27,034 nt of DNA. Source: an uncultured Mycoplasmatota bacterium (GTDB lineage: Bacteria; Bacillota_I; Bacilli_A; RF39; UBA660). The DNA lies in contig CAMMYS010000022.1 of assembly GCA_946528555.1 (NCBI GenBank), positions 1-27,034 on the forward strand, in the 5' to 3' direction. The translations under genes and the position numbers were made by a program. Below are positions 6,859 to 15,572 of this stretch, in pieces (the stretch's first letter is position 1; the number at the start of each line of letters is the position of its first letter). The notes under the pieces were generated by a model. That model was not told the DNA's origin, did no database searches, and was given only the letters and a program-made list of their open reading frames with translations.

Positions 6859-8148
6859 ATGAAAGTTGAACCTAAAACATTGCCAGGTTTTATGGAATTA
6901 TTTCCACAAGAACAACTTGAGTTTGATAGAATTAAAAATATAATAATAGATACATATAAAGAATATGGTTATTATGGGCTTGATACTCCAATTATTGAAC
7001 TATCTAGTGTATTACTTGCTAAAGCTGGTGGTGAAACTGAAAAACAAATATATAGATTTGAAAAGGGTGATAATGATTTATCACTTAGATTTGATTTAAC
7101 AGTACCACTTGCTAAATATGTTGCTAGTAGATGTAATGAATTAGTTTTTCCATTTAAAAGATATCAAGTTGGAAAAGTATTTCGTGGTGAAAGAAATCAA
7201 AAAGGAAGATATAGAGAGTTTTATCAATGTGATATAGATGTAATAGGTGATGAAGTATTATCACTTAAATATGATAGTGAAATGCCATCTATAATATATG
7301 ATATATTTAAGAAATTAAACTTTGGTGATTTTGTTATTAGAATTAATAATAGAAAAATATTAAGTGGTTTTTTTGAAAGTTTAAATTTAAAAGATAAGAT
7401 ATCTGATATATTAAGAACTATTGATAAAATAGATAAAATTGGTATTGATGAAGTTAAAAAAGAATTGAAAGAATTGAAATTAAGTGATGATCAAATTGAA
7501 AAAACATTAAAATTAATTAATTCTAAAGATATAAAAGATATTAAAGATTTATGTAATAATGAAACATTTAATATTGGAGTTAGTGAACTTGAAAGTGTAA
7601 TAGAGGATTTAGAACTTAGAAATCTAAATAGAGATAACTTTATGGTAGATTTTACAATAGCAAGAGGTCTTGATTATTATACTGGTACAGTTTATGAAAC
7701 AACTTTAAAAGACTATCCATCTTTAGGAAGTGTATGTTCTGGTGGTAGATATGATAATCTAGCAGAATTTTATACAGATAGAAAATTACCTGGAGTTGGT
7801 ATATCAATAGGATTAACTAGATTGTTTTACCAATTAATGGAAGCTAAAATAATTAATCCTAGTGAAAAATGTACTAGTGATGTTATAATAGTTCCAATGA
7901 CTGATAATTATGAATACATATATAGAGTATTTAATAAATTAAAAAGTCTTGATTTAAAGGTTAATATTTGTTTTTTAGATAAAGGTTTTAAACAAAAACT
8001 TAGATATGCTGAAAGACTAAATAATAAATTTGCAATTATTATTGGTGATGATGAAGTAGAAAAGAATGAAGTTGCTGTTAAAAACTTAAAGGAGTTTTTT
8101 CAAACAAGTATACCTTTTGATGATTTAGGTAATTATAATTTTAAATAG
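6859..8148 (+). CDS. hisS: Histidyl-tRNA synthetase
   Basis: This class II aminoacyl-tRNA synthetase charges tRNA-His in the cytoplasm, and its 429 residues are typical of bacterial HisRS. Visible motifs are the motif 2 region FRGERNQKGRYREFYQCDID, the HisRS-specific RGLDYYTGTVYE, GGRYDNL, and the motif 3 stretch GVGISIGLTRL; a C-terminal anticodon-binding domain (about 330-429) follows. The ATG at 6859 is preferred because AAAGGATG ends 6 nt upstream. An ATG at 6850 is in frame but overlaps that ribosome binding site. It lies behind the leader-peptide attenuator described separately and has no T-box, unlike alaS and asnS in this window. It is followed after 9 nt by a small gene in the same operon. 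Confidence 0.96.
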   Translation: MKVEPKTLPGFMELFPQEQLEFDRIKNIIIDTYKEYGYYGLDTPIIELSSVLLAKAGGETEKQIYRFEKGDNDLSLRFDLTVPLAKYVASRCNELVFPFKRYQVGKVFRGERNQKGRYREFYQCDIDVIGDEVLSLKYDSEMPSIIYDIFKKLNFGDFVIRINNRKILSGFFESLNLKDKISDILRTIDKIDKIGIDEVKKELKELKLSDDQIEKTLKLINSKDIKDIKDLCNNETFNIGVSELESVIEDLELRNLNRDNFMVDFTIARGLDYYTGTVYETTLKDYPSLGSVCSGGRYDNLAEFYTDRKLPGVGISIGLTRLFYQLMEAKIINPSEKCTSDVIIVPMTDNYEYIYRVFNKLKSLDLKVNICFLDKGFKQKLRYAERLNNKFAIIIGDDEVEKNEVAVKNLKEFFQTSIPFDDLGNYNFK

Positions 8149-8157
8149 GAGGGTTTT

Positions 8158-8544
8158 ATGACTAATGGTATTGATTATTTAAGAAATGCTAAACAAAATT
8201 ATATTCAGTTCGATGTAATGTTACCAATTAATTTAAGCAAAACAGTTTTCAATTTTGCTCAAAATGGAGTCCCTAAAAATGAATATATGATGATATATAA
8301 AGGATGGGCTCCAACTATTGAAATTAGTTCTAGAGAAGAATATGAAAGATTTGAAGAAGTTAATTGTGATTCTGATTATAGAGCTTATGAAAATGGACTA
8401 TTATTTTGTACAAATGATATGGGTGAAATAGAAGCTGTAGTTAAATCAGTTTTAGACTATTATATGTATAAAGATTATGAAGCAACTATTGATGGAATGA
8501 TTATGGCTTTAAGCCCAAAGAAAACATTAGAATTAGAAAAGTAA
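8158..8544 (+). CDS. Hypothetical 128-residue protein in the hisS operon
   Basis: I do not recognise this protein. It begins 9 nt after hisS behind a strong AGGAGGG, so it is co-expressed with the synthetase. It is soluble and acidic, with no signal peptide or membrane helix and no obvious catalytic motif. It mixes aromatic-rich segments such as EYMMIYKGWAPTIEI with a helical middle (SSREEYERFEEV) and ends in a Lys/Glu-rich tail. It may have an ordered alpha/beta fold. No terminator is visible after it; the promoter of the next operon starts 5 nt past its stop codon, so hisS transcripts could run on into the T-box region. Confidence 0.7.
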   Translation: MTNGIDYLRNAKQNYIQFDVMLPINLSKTVFNFAQNGVPKNEYMMIYKGWAPTIEISSREEYERFEEVNCDSDYRAYENGLLFCTNDMGEIEAVVKSVLDYYMYKDYEATIDGMIMALSPKKTLELEK

Positions 8545-8548
8545 TTAT

Positions 8549-8577
8549 TTGACAATAACTACTGTAATAAGTATAAT
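8549..8577 (+). promoter_or_regulatory. Consensus promoter of the asnS T-box operon
   Basis: TTGACA (8549-8554), a 17-bp spacer and TATAAT (8572-8577) match the sigma-A consensus at all twelve positions. The predicted start of about 8584 places the whole T-box leader downstream. Confidence 0.9.
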
Positions 8578-8583
8578 TAATTA

Positions 8584-8790
8584 GTAAATTGTTGATGTGG
8601 AGAAGTAACATATAAATGTTTTGAAGAGAGTTAGTGTTTGGTGAAAACTAATAAACTATATATGCGAATAACACCACGGAATGGAATAGTGAAATTAAGT
8701 AATTATTCTCGGGTAATACCGTTATTCAAATTAAGTAAAAAAAGGGATGGTACCGTCTTTATGACTCCTTGAGTGCCATCCTTTTATTTT
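8584..8790 (+). promoter_or_regulatory. T-box leader with Asn (AAC) specifier
   Basis: Stem I starts with GTGG (8597-8600) paired to CCAC (8674-8677). The specifier loop has AGAAGTAA on the 5' side and CGAATAACA on the 3' side, and the AGAGAG motif and apical GGTGAAAAC follow the usual order. The codon next to the A before the CCAC arm is AAC (8670-8672), for asparagine. The T-box AGGGATGGTACCGTC is at 8743-8757; its TGGT bulge can contact an NCCA end carrying A or, by wobble, G. The terminator pairs GGATGGTAC with GTGCCATCC and ends in TTTTATTTT at 8790. Uncharged tRNA-Asn would allow read-through into six genes. Confidence 0.92.
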
Positions 8791-8800
8791 GGAGGATAAT

Positions 8801-9148
8801 ATGATACATCAAATGAAATTAAAAAATGATCCTTTTGAAAGAATTAAATCTGGCAAAAAGATTATTGAAATAAGATTATATGATGAAAAAAGAAGAAAGA
8901 TTAAGGAGAATGATTATATTGTATTCACTAATCTTGAAAGTGGAGAAATAATAAAGGTTAAAGTTATTAAATTACATTTATTTAATACATTTAAAGAGTT
9001 ATTTGATAATTTTGATAATAGTTATTTTGGACATGATGATAATGATAAAATCAGTTATGAAAGAATGTATGATTACTACACAAAAGAAGAAGAAAAAGAA
9101 TATGGAGTAGTTGGAATAGAAATTAAATTAGTAAAGGGAGATGAATAA
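8801..9148 (+). CDS. ASCH-domain putative RNA-binding protein
   Basis: This 115-residue protein is the first gene after the Asn T-box. The start MIHQMKLKNDPFERIKSGKK followed by IEIRLYDEKRRKIKENDYI fits the ASCH fold, a PUA-like beta-barrel linked to RNA binding or modification. The pattern of a 'PF..I..G.K..E.RL.D..R..I..GD' block, then a beta-rich region and a closing YGVVGIEIKL strand, is characteristic. The ATG at 8801 follows GGAGG by 5 nt; an in-frame TTG at 8789 sits in the T-box terminator tail and is rejected. Its stop is one base before asnS. Being read from an Asn-controlled leader with tRNA-charging genes suggests a tRNA-related role, which is inference. Confidence 0.8.
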   Translation: MIHQMKLKNDPFERIKSGKKIIEIRLYDEKRRKIKENDYIVFTNLESGEIIKVKVIKLHLFNTFKELFDNFDNSYFGHDDNDKISYERMYDYYTKEEEKEYGVVGIEIKLVKGDE

Positions 9149-9149
9149 T

Positions 9150-10529
9150 ATGGATGTTAAAGATTTATTTGACGATATTAAAAAGTTTGAAAATAAGAAT
9201 ATTACTTTAGAAGGATGGGTTAGAAATAATAGAAATCAATCTAATTTTGGTTTCATTGATTTTAATGATGGAACTTATTTTAAAAATTTACAATTAGTTT
9301 ATGAAAAGGATCTTAAGGATTTTGATAGTATTAGTAAAATTAGAGTTGGTTCTGCGATTAGAGTTAATGGTAAGTTAGTTAAATCTGAAGGTAGTGGACA
9401 AACTCATGAACTTAAAGTCGAAAGTATTGAAGTATTAGGAGATTCTCCAGAAGATTATCCAATTCAACCAAAAAGACATACTAGAGAATTTTTAAGAGAA
9501 GTTGCATATTTAAGACCAAGAACTAATCTATTTAATGCAGTATTTAGAGTAAGAAGCGTAGCAGCACAAGCTATACATGAATATTTCCAAAGTCATAATT
9601 ATGTTTATTTTCATAGCCCAATTATAACAGGGGCTGATTGTGAAGGTTCTGATCAAATGTTTAAAATAACAACATTTGATTTTGATAATTTACCTAAAGA
9701 TGATAAAGGAAAAGTTAATTTTAAAGAAGATTTATTTGGAAAGAAAGCATTTATTACTGGAAGTGGGCAATTACATGGTGAAACATTTGCTATGGCATAT
9801 AAGAAAATTTATACATTTGGTCCAACTATGAGAACTGAAAATTCTAATACTAAAACTCATGCTAATGAATTCTGGATGATTGAACCAGAAGTTGCATTTT
9901 GTGATTTAAATGGAATAATGAATATTGAAGAAGAAATGCTTAAATTTGTTATTAAATATGTTATGGATAGATGTCCACTTGAAATGGATTTCTTTGATAG
10001 CTTTGTTGAAAAAGGTATTAAAGAAAAATTAAATAAAGTATTAAATAGTGATTTTGTTAGAATTACTCATCATGAAGCAATTGAGTTATTAAAGAAAGCT
10101 AAAGTTAAATGGGAATTTGAACCAGAATATGGTGAAGATATAGCAAAAGAACATGAAAAATATATTACTGAATATTATAATGGACCAGTATTTATTACAG
10201 ATTGGCCAAAAGATATTAAAGCATATTATATGAAACTTAATGATGACGGAAAAACTGTTGCTGCTGTTGATCTAGAGGTTCCAGGAGCAGGAGAATTAAT
10301 GGGTGGTAGTCAAAGAGAAGATGATTATAATAAATTAATTAAGAGAATGGATGAAATGGGTGTTGATAAAGACAAATTAGAATGGTATACAAATTTAAGA
10401 CGTTTTGGAGGATGTTACCATTCTGGATTTGGACTTGGATTTGAAAGATTAATTATGTATTTAACTGGAATTGAAAACATAAGAGATGTAATACCATATC
10501 CAAGAACACCAAATAACTGTGATTATTAA
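9150..10529 (+). CDS. asnS: Asparaginyl-tRNA synthetase
   Basis: This 459-residue class IIb synthetase attaches Asn to tRNA-Asn. An N-terminal OB-fold anticodon-binding domain (about 15-105, LEGWVRNNRNQSNFGFIDF) is followed by the class II core with GADCEGSDQMFKITTFDFD, the motif 2 region FGPTMRTENSNTKTHANEFW and motif 3 GFGLGFERLIMYLTG, then IRDVIPYPRTPNN near the end. Its length matches bacterial AsnRS. AAAGGGAG (9133-9140) is 9 nt before the ATG at 9150; an in-frame ATG at 9141 touches that site and overlaps the previous gene. Its presence means Asn-tRNA can be made directly, so gatCAB downstream is probably needed for Gln-tRNA. The T-box Asn codon supports the identity. Confidence 0.96.
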   Translation: MDVKDLFDDIKKFENKNITLEGWVRNNRNQSNFGFIDFNDGTYFKNLQLVYEKDLKDFDSISKIRVGSAIRVNGKLVKSEGSGQTHELKVESIEVLGDSPEDYPIQPKRHTREFLREVAYLRPRTNLFNAVFRVRSVAAQAIHEYFQSHNYVYFHSPIITGADCEGSDQMFKITTFDFDNLPKDDKGKVNFKEDLFGKKAFITGSGQLHGETFAMAYKKIYTFGPTMRTENSNTKTHANEFWMIEPEVAFCDLNGIMNIEEEMLKFVIKYVMDRCPLEMDFFDSFVEKGIKEKLNKVLNSDFVRITHHEAIELLKKAKVKWEFEPEYGEDIAKEHEKYITEYYNGPVFITDWPKDIKAYYMKLNDDGKTVAAVDLEVPGAGELMGGSQREDDYNKLIKRMDEMGVDKDKLEWYTNLRRFGGCYHSGFGLGFERLIMYLTGIENIRDVIPYPRTPNNCDY

Positions 10530-10549
10530 TAGAAGGGGGTGTGACCATT

Positions 10550-12298
10550 GTGAAAAATGAGTTTCACACAATTATGATTGAGGACATATCAAATGATATG
10601 TTAGGAGAAGAAATAATAGTCAGTGGATGGGTTCAAAATATTAGGGACCATGGTGGAGTATTATTTTTAGATTTAAGAGATACAACAGGAGTATTACAAA
10701 CAGTTTCAAATGATGATGAAATGTTTAAAGGATTGGCTCGTGAATCTGTTGTAAGATTAAGTGGAAAATTAAGAGAGAGAAGTAAAGATACTTATAATGA
10801 AAAATTAAAAAGTGGTAAAGTTGAATTACTTGTAGATAAATTAGATGTTTTATCTTCTTCTTTACATGAATTACCATTTGAAATAGTTTCAAGTAAACAA
10901 GTACAAGAAGATATTAGATTAAAATATAGATATCTTGATATGAGAAATGATAAAGTTAAAGATAATATTATTCTTAGAAGTGATGTGTTACATTTTTTAA
11001 GAAATAAGATGCATGATAAAGGTTTTACTGAAGTTCAGACACCAATCTTAACAGCATCATCACCAGAAGGTGCTAGAGACTTTGTTGTTCCTTCAAGAAA
11101 ATTTAAGGGTAAATTTTATGCTCTTCCACAAGCACCACAAATTTATAAAGAATTATTAATGGTAGGTGGAATTAAATCATATTTTCAAGTAGCACCTTGT
11201 TTTAGAGATGAAGATTCAAGAGCGGATAGAACTTTAGAATTTTATCAACTAGATTTAGAAATGAGTTTTGTAAATGAAGAACAAGTTTTAGAAGTTGTAG
11301 AAGAAATATTCCATGATGTATTTTCTAAATTTAGTGATAAAGAAGTATCTAGTAGACCGTTTAAAAGATTTACATATGAAGAGGCTATGGAAAAATATGG
11401 TAGTGATAAACCAGATTTAAGAAACCCATTATTAATAGATGATGTAAGTGATGTTTTAAAAGATACAACTTTTGGACCGTTTAAAGCATCAACTATCAAA
11501 GCAATTAATGTAGATGGTATAGGAGATAAATCTAACTCTTGGTTTAATGAAGTAGTTGATTATGCAACTAGTATTGGTATGCCAGGAATAGGATATTTAA
11601 CATTAATGGAAGATGGTTCATTTAAAGGACCTATTGATAAATTTTTAAGTGATAAAGAAAGAAAAGATATTATTGATAAATTAAATATGAAAAATAATTC
11701 TGTAGTATTCTTTATTGCTAATAAAAGTAAAAAAGTTTCTCAAAAATTTGCTGGTTTAATTAGAAATGAATTAGGTAGAAAATTAGATTTAATTGATCAA
11801 AATAAAATTGAATTATGTATTATAAAAGATTTCCCATTATTTGAATTTGATGATAAACTAAAGAAGTATGAATTTTGTCATAATCCATTTAGTAAACCAC
11901 AAGAAGACACAGAATATACAAAAGATAATATGGATAGTATATTAGCTTATCAATATGATTTTGTATGTAATGGAAATGAGATGGCTAGTGGAGCTATTAG
12001 AAATACTGATTTAGATTCTTTAACAAGAGGATTTGAAGCAGTTGGTTATAAAAAAGAAGAAATTGAATCAAGATTCCAAAGTATGTTTAATGCATTTAGA
12101 TATGGATGCCCACCACATGGTGGTATGGCACTTGGAATCGATAGAATAATTATGATTCTTAAAGATGAAGTAAACTTAAGAGAAGTTCAAGCTTTTCCTG
12201 CTAGTGCTAGTGGAATGGATTATATGATGGGAAGTCCTAGTACTCTTGATAAGAGTCAATTAGATGAATTAGGAATTAAATTTAAGGAGGAAGAATGA
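10550..12298 (+). CDS. aspS: Aspartyl-tRNA synthetase
   Basis: This bacterial-type AspRS has about 582 residues. It carries an OB-fold (SGWVQNIRDHGGVLFLDLRD), the class II core with the motif 2 region FRDEDSRADRTLEFYQLDLE, the inserted GAD-type domain in the middle (about 280-420), and motif 3 GGMALGIDRIIMILKD. The start is uncertain. A GTG at 10541 immediately follows AGAAGGGGG, while the in-frame GTG at 10550 is about 10 nt from it and is preferred here. It lies 11-20 nt after asnS, and its TGA overlaps the gatC ATG (ATGA), implying translational coupling. Whether it also charges tRNA-Asn with Asp, the non-discriminating type, cannot be read by eye. Confidence 0.95.
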   Translation: MKNEFHTIMIEDISNDMLGEEIIVSGWVQNIRDHGGVLFLDLRDTTGVLQTVSNDDEMFKGLARESVVRLSGKLRERSKDTYNEKLKSGKVELLVDKLDVLSSSLHELPFEIVSSKQVQEDIRLKYRYLDMRNDKVKDNIILRSDVLHFLRNKMHDKGFTEVQTPILTASSPEGARDFVVPSRKFKGKFYALPQAPQIYKELLMVGGIKSYFQVAPCFRDEDSRADRTLEFYQLDLEMSFVNEEQVLEVVEEIFHDVFSKFSDKEVSSRPFKRFTYEEAMEKYGSDKPDLRNPLLIDDVSDVLKDTTFGPFKASTIKAINVDGIGDKSNSWFNEVVDYATSIGMPGIGYLTLMEDGSFKGPIDKFLSDKERKDIIDKLNMKNNSVVFFIANKSKKVSQKFAGLIRNELGRKLDLIDQNKIELCIIKDFPLFEFDDKLKKYEFCHNPFSKPQEDTEYTKDNMDSILAYQYDFVCNGNEMASGAIRNTDLDSLTRGFEAVGYKKEEIESRFQSMFNAFRYGCPPHGGMALGIDRIIMILKDEVNLREVQAFPASASGMDYMMGSPSTLDKSQLDELGIKFKEEE

Positions 12299-12594
12299 GT
12301 AATTTTACAAAAGAAAAAATAGACAAATATGCAAATGATTTACTTATAGGTCTTACTGATGAAGAAAGAACTATGATACAAGAAGAATTTGATACTATTG
12401 AAAAAAATATGGATTTAATTAATAAGATACCTAATATTAAAGATGTTGAACCACTTAGTTATCCTTTTGAAATGTATGTTGATGATTTAAGAAGTGATGA
12501 TGAAGTTGGAGAACAAATTGATATTGATGATTTACTTAGTAACTGTGATGTAGTTGAAGGTAGAGAAGTAGAAGTTCCAAAGGTGGTGGGATAA
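12295..12594 (+). CDS. gatC: GatC subunit of Glu/Asp-tRNA amidotransferase
   Basis: This 99-residue small subunit of GatCAB wraps around GatA and stabilises the GatA-GatB complex. It shows the expected two-part layout. An N-terminal helical part includes IDKYANDLLIGLTDEERTMI and a helix ending in MDLINKIPNI. A C-terminal tail contains the family hallmark VEPLSYPFEM (VEPxxHP in most bacteria, with Tyr in place of His here) and the late LRSDDEV (usually LREDxV). It overlaps aspS by 4 nt, with AAGGAGGAAG before the ATG, and shares one base of its TAA with the gatA ATG, so the three amidotransferase genes are tightly coupled. Confidence 0.93.
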   Translation: MSNFTKEKIDKYANDLLIGLTDEERTMIQEEFDTIEKNMDLINKIPNIKDVEPLSYPFEMYVDDLRSDDEVGEQIDIDDLLSNCDVVEGREVEVPKVVG

Positions 12595-14045
12595 TGATAG
12601 AAGATGGTATTAAATCATTACATGAAAAATTAGTTAACAAAGAATTAACAAGTGATGAATTAGTTAAAAAATCTATTGATGCTTGCCATAGTATTCAAGA
12701 AAAAACAAATTCTTTTGTAACAATCATTGATGATGCTAAAGGGACTAAAGTAACTAAAGATGTATTATCAGGAATACCTTATGGTATTAAAGATATATTT
12801 GCTACTAAAGGAATATTATCAACAGGTAGTTCAAATACATTAAAAGATTATGTTCCAATTTATACAGCAACATGTGTTGAAAATTTAAATAATCATGGAG
12901 CAGTACCAGTTGCTAAAACTGTTCTTGATGAACTTGGTATGGGTGGTACTGGAACAACAGGACATACAGGAATTGTTCACAATCCTTGGGATTATTCAAG
13001 AATGGCTGCTGGATCTAGTGCAGGTAGTGCTGCTAGTGTAGCTTGTGGAGTATATCCATTTGCACTTGGTAGTGATACAGGAGATTCTGTTAGAAAACCA
13101 GCTGCATATTGTGGAATAGTTGGATATAAACCAACATATGGTATGGTTTCAAGATTTGGTATGTATCAATTTGCTAGTTCATTAGATACAGTAGGAGTAC
13201 TAACAAGAAGTGTAGAAGATGCTGCAATAGTAGTAGATGCTATGAAAGGCAAAGATAATAAAGATATGACTTCTTGGGATTCTAGTGATATACATTTAGA
13301 AAAATCATTAAATGGAAAAGTTAAAGGTAAAAAATTATTCTATATTAAAGAAGTATGCGATATAGAAAATTATAAAAAACCTTCTAAAGAACTTAAAGAA
13401 CATTTAGAAAACTTTAAAAATAGAATTGCTGAATATGAAAAACTAGGTTTAAAGATAGAGGGAATTAGTATTGATCAAACATTATTAAATGCTCTTCCTT
13501 CAATATATGTAGTTATTTCATGCGCAGAAGCAACAAGTAATATGGCTAATTTAACAGGTATTTCATTTGGACCTAGGGGTGAAGGAGATAATCCTAATGC
13601 AATGATTAAAGATCACAGAACTAAAGGATTTAGTCCTCTTATTAAAAGAAGATTTGTAATTGGTTCATATGTTTTACAAAGTGAAAATCAAGAAAAATAT
13701 TTCTTAAATGCTAAAAGAGTTAGAAGAATGATAGTTGATAAAATGAACTCTTTATTTGAAGAATATGATGCTATGATAGCACCTGTAGGAATTGGTCCTG
13801 CTAAGTTCTTAGATAATGATAAAAATATGTTAAGTGATGATACAAGTGTATTAGATGAATTATTACAAATTGGTAACTATGGTGGTTATCCAAGTATTAC
13901 AATTCCATATGGATTTGTTGATGATTTACCAGTTGGAGTAAATATAACCGGTAAGATTAAAGATGATGCTAATGTTTTAAATATTGCATATGCTCTTGAA
14001 TCATCAATGGATTATAAAAACCAAATTGCAAAGGAGGTTAAATAA
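12594..14045 (+). CDS. gatA: GatA amidase subunit of Glu/Asp-tRNA amidotransferase
   Basis: The 483-residue amidase-signature subunit hydrolyses glutamine and passes ammonia to GatB, to turn Glu-tRNA-Gln (or Asp-tRNA-Asn) into the amide form. The Ser-cis-Ser-Lys triad is in place: Lys in YGIKDIFATKG, the cis-Ser in AAGSSAGSAA, and the nucleophile Ser in GSDTGDSVRKPA. The usual GSDTGGSIRQPA is changed at the second Gly (to Asp) and at Gln (to Lys), next to the nucleophile and oxyanion region. Other family blocks, such as SSLDTVGVLTRSVEDAA and LPVGVNITG, are normal, so it is probably active. It overlaps gatC and gatB by one base each. Confidence 0.94.
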   Translation: MIEDGIKSLHEKLVNKELTSDELVKKSIDACHSIQEKTNSFVTIIDDAKGTKVTKDVLSGIPYGIKDIFATKGILSTGSSNTLKDYVPIYTATCVENLNNHGAVPVAKTVLDELGMGGTGTTGHTGIVHNPWDYSRMAAGSSAGSAASVACGVYPFALGSDTGDSVRKPAAYCGIVGYKPTYGMVSRFGMYQFASSLDTVGVLTRSVEDAAIVVDAMKGKDNKDMTSWDSSDIHLEKSLNGKVKGKKLFYIKEVCDIENYKKPSKELKEHLENFKNRIAEYEKLGLKIEGISIDQTLLNALPSIYVVISCAEATSNMANLTGISFGPRGEGDNPNAMIKDHRTKGFSPLIKRRFVIGSYVLQSENQEKYFLNAKRVRRMIVDKMNSLFEEYDAMIAPVGIGPAKFLDNDKNMLSDDTSVLDELLQIGNYGGYPSITIPYGFVDDLPVGVNITGKIKDDANVLNIAYALESSMDYKNQIAKEVK

Positions 14046-15475
14046 TGGCATATAAAGCAGTTATTGGGCTAGAATTTCACTGTGAAATGAAATCACATAC
14101 AAAAGTATTTTCAGATGCTATTAATGGATATTCAAAGTATTCAAATGAAAATGTTAGACCTCTAGATTTAGGTTTTCCAGGAACACTTCCAATGGTTAAT
14201 AAAGAATGTGTTAAAAAAGCTATAGAAGCAGCTATGATATTAAATTGTAAGATTCCTGATTATATGGAATTTGATAGAAAGAATTATTTCTATCCAGATT
14301 TACCTAAAGGATATCAATTAACTCAATTCTTTAATCCAGTTGGTACTAAAGGAAAAATAGTTATTGATGTAAATGGTACTGAAAAAGAAGTATTAATACA
14401 TGATATACATCTTGAAGAAGATGCTGCATCATTAGATCATTACTATAATACATCTAATATTGATTATAATAGAGCAGGTGTTCCATTACTTGAACTTGTT
14501 ACAGAACCATGCTTACATTCTGCTGATGAAGCACTTTCTTTCTTAGAAACAATGAGAAGTATTTATCAGTATACAGATATTTCTGATTGTGATACTAAAA
14601 AAGGTCAAATAAGAGCAGATGTTAATGTTTCAATTATGGATGAAGATGCTACTGAATTTGGTACTAAAGTAGAAGTTAAAAATGTTAATAGTTTTGATGG
14701 AATTAGAAAGACTATTGAATATGAAATTAAAAGACAAAGTAAATTAAAAGATGAAGGTAGATATGATGAAGTTATTCAAGAAACTAGAAGATGGGATGAT
14801 GAAACTGAAACTACTATTCATATGAGAAGTAAAGCAGATGCAATAGATTATAAATACTTTACTGAACCTAATATTCCTAGATATAGAATTACTGAAGAAT
14901 TAAAAGAAGAAATACGTGCTAAAATCCCAATGTTAGCAAATGAAAGAAAAGAAAAATATGTTAAAGAATATAATCTTAGTGAATATGATGCTGGTGTTTT
15001 AGTAAAAAGTAGAAAGATTGCTGATTACTTTGAAGAATGTGTTAGTCTTGGATGTAATCCAAAGAGTGCTTGTAACTGGATTACTACTAAAGTACTTGCT
15101 GAAGTAAATAAATCTGAGGAAACAACTATAGATGATATATTTGTAAGACCAAGTATGATAGCAGAATTAGTTAAATTAATAGATGATAAAAAAATAACTA
15201 ATAATCAAGGTAAAGAAGTATTTGCTAAAATGTTTGAAGAACAATTAACTCCAAGCGAGATTGTTAAAAAATATGGTATGGAAGTTATAGAAGATGACAA
15301 TTTAATTGATTCATTAGTAGATGAAGTTATTAGTGAAAATGAAAAAGCAATTACTGATTATAAAAATGGTAGAACAAATATGTTAGATTATATGGTTGGT
15401 CAAGTAATGAAAAAGTCTAAAGGAAAAGCAAATCCTGTTTCTGCTAAAGAAAAACTATTAAGTAAAATAAGTTAA
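14045..15475 (+). CDS. gatB: GatB subunit of Glu/Asp-tRNA amidotransferase
   Basis: The 476-residue kinase/transamidase subunit of GatCAB phosphorylates the misacylated Glu or Asp on tRNA and amidates it with ammonia from GatA. It opens with YKAVIGLEFHCEMKSHTKVF (typically VIGLEVHxEL) and continues through KNYFYPDLPKGYQLTQF, DIHLEEDAASLDH, YNRAGVPLLELVTEP and the later KVEVKNVNSFDGIRKTIEYE. A C-terminal YqeY-like tRNA-binding helical domain covers about 330-476. It is the last gene of the Asn T-box operon and is followed 3 nt later by a strong terminator. AAGGAGG lies 8 nt before the ATG. With asnS upstream, Gln-tRNA synthesis is the more likely essential task. Confidence 0.95.
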   Translation: MAYKAVIGLEFHCEMKSHTKVFSDAINGYSKYSNENVRPLDLGFPGTLPMVNKECVKKAIEAAMILNCKIPDYMEFDRKNYFYPDLPKGYQLTQFFNPVGTKGKIVIDVNGTEKEVLIHDIHLEEDAASLDHYYNTSNIDYNRAGVPLLELVTEPCLHSADEALSFLETMRSIYQYTDISDCDTKKGQIRADVNVSIMDEDATEFGTKVEVKNVNSFDGIRKTIEYEIKRQSKLKDEGRYDEVIQETRRWDDETETTIHMRSKADAIDYKYFTEPNIPRYRITEELKEEIRAKIPMLANERKEKYVKEYNLSEYDAGVLVKSRKIADYFEECVSLGCNPKSACNWITTKVLAEVNKSEETTIDDIFVRPSMIAELVKLIDDKKITNNQGKEVFAKMFEEQLTPSEIVKKYGMEVIEDDNLIDSLVDEVISENEKAITDYKNGRTNMLDYMVGQVMKKSKGKANPVSAKEKLLSKIS

Positions 15476-15478
15476 AAG

Positions 15479-15505
15479 AGAAGTGTTATGAACACTTCTT
15501 TTTTT
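15479..15505 (+). terminator. Terminator of the asnS-gatB operon
   Basis: AGAAGTGTT (15479-15487) pairs with AACACTTCT (15491-15499) across a 3-nt loop and runs into seven T (15499-15505), directly after the gatB stop. Confidence 0.9.
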
Positions 15506-15527
15506 AAAAAGATATTGAATTATTTTA

Positions 15528-15556
15528 TTTACAATGTTAAAATAATAGTGTATAAG
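15528..15556 (+). promoter_or_regulatory. Promoter of the Ala/Pro-rich membrane protein gene
   Basis: TTTACA (15528-15533), a 17-bp spacer and TATAAG (15551-15556) precede GGAGG and the ATG at 15573. Confidence 0.7.
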
Positions 15557-15572
15557 ATATGGAGGAATAAAA

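Noticed and set aside
8789..8800. TTG start for the ASCH gene
   Set aside because: It lies in the T-box terminator tail and overlaps the ribosome binding site; ATG 8801 is well placed after GGAGG.
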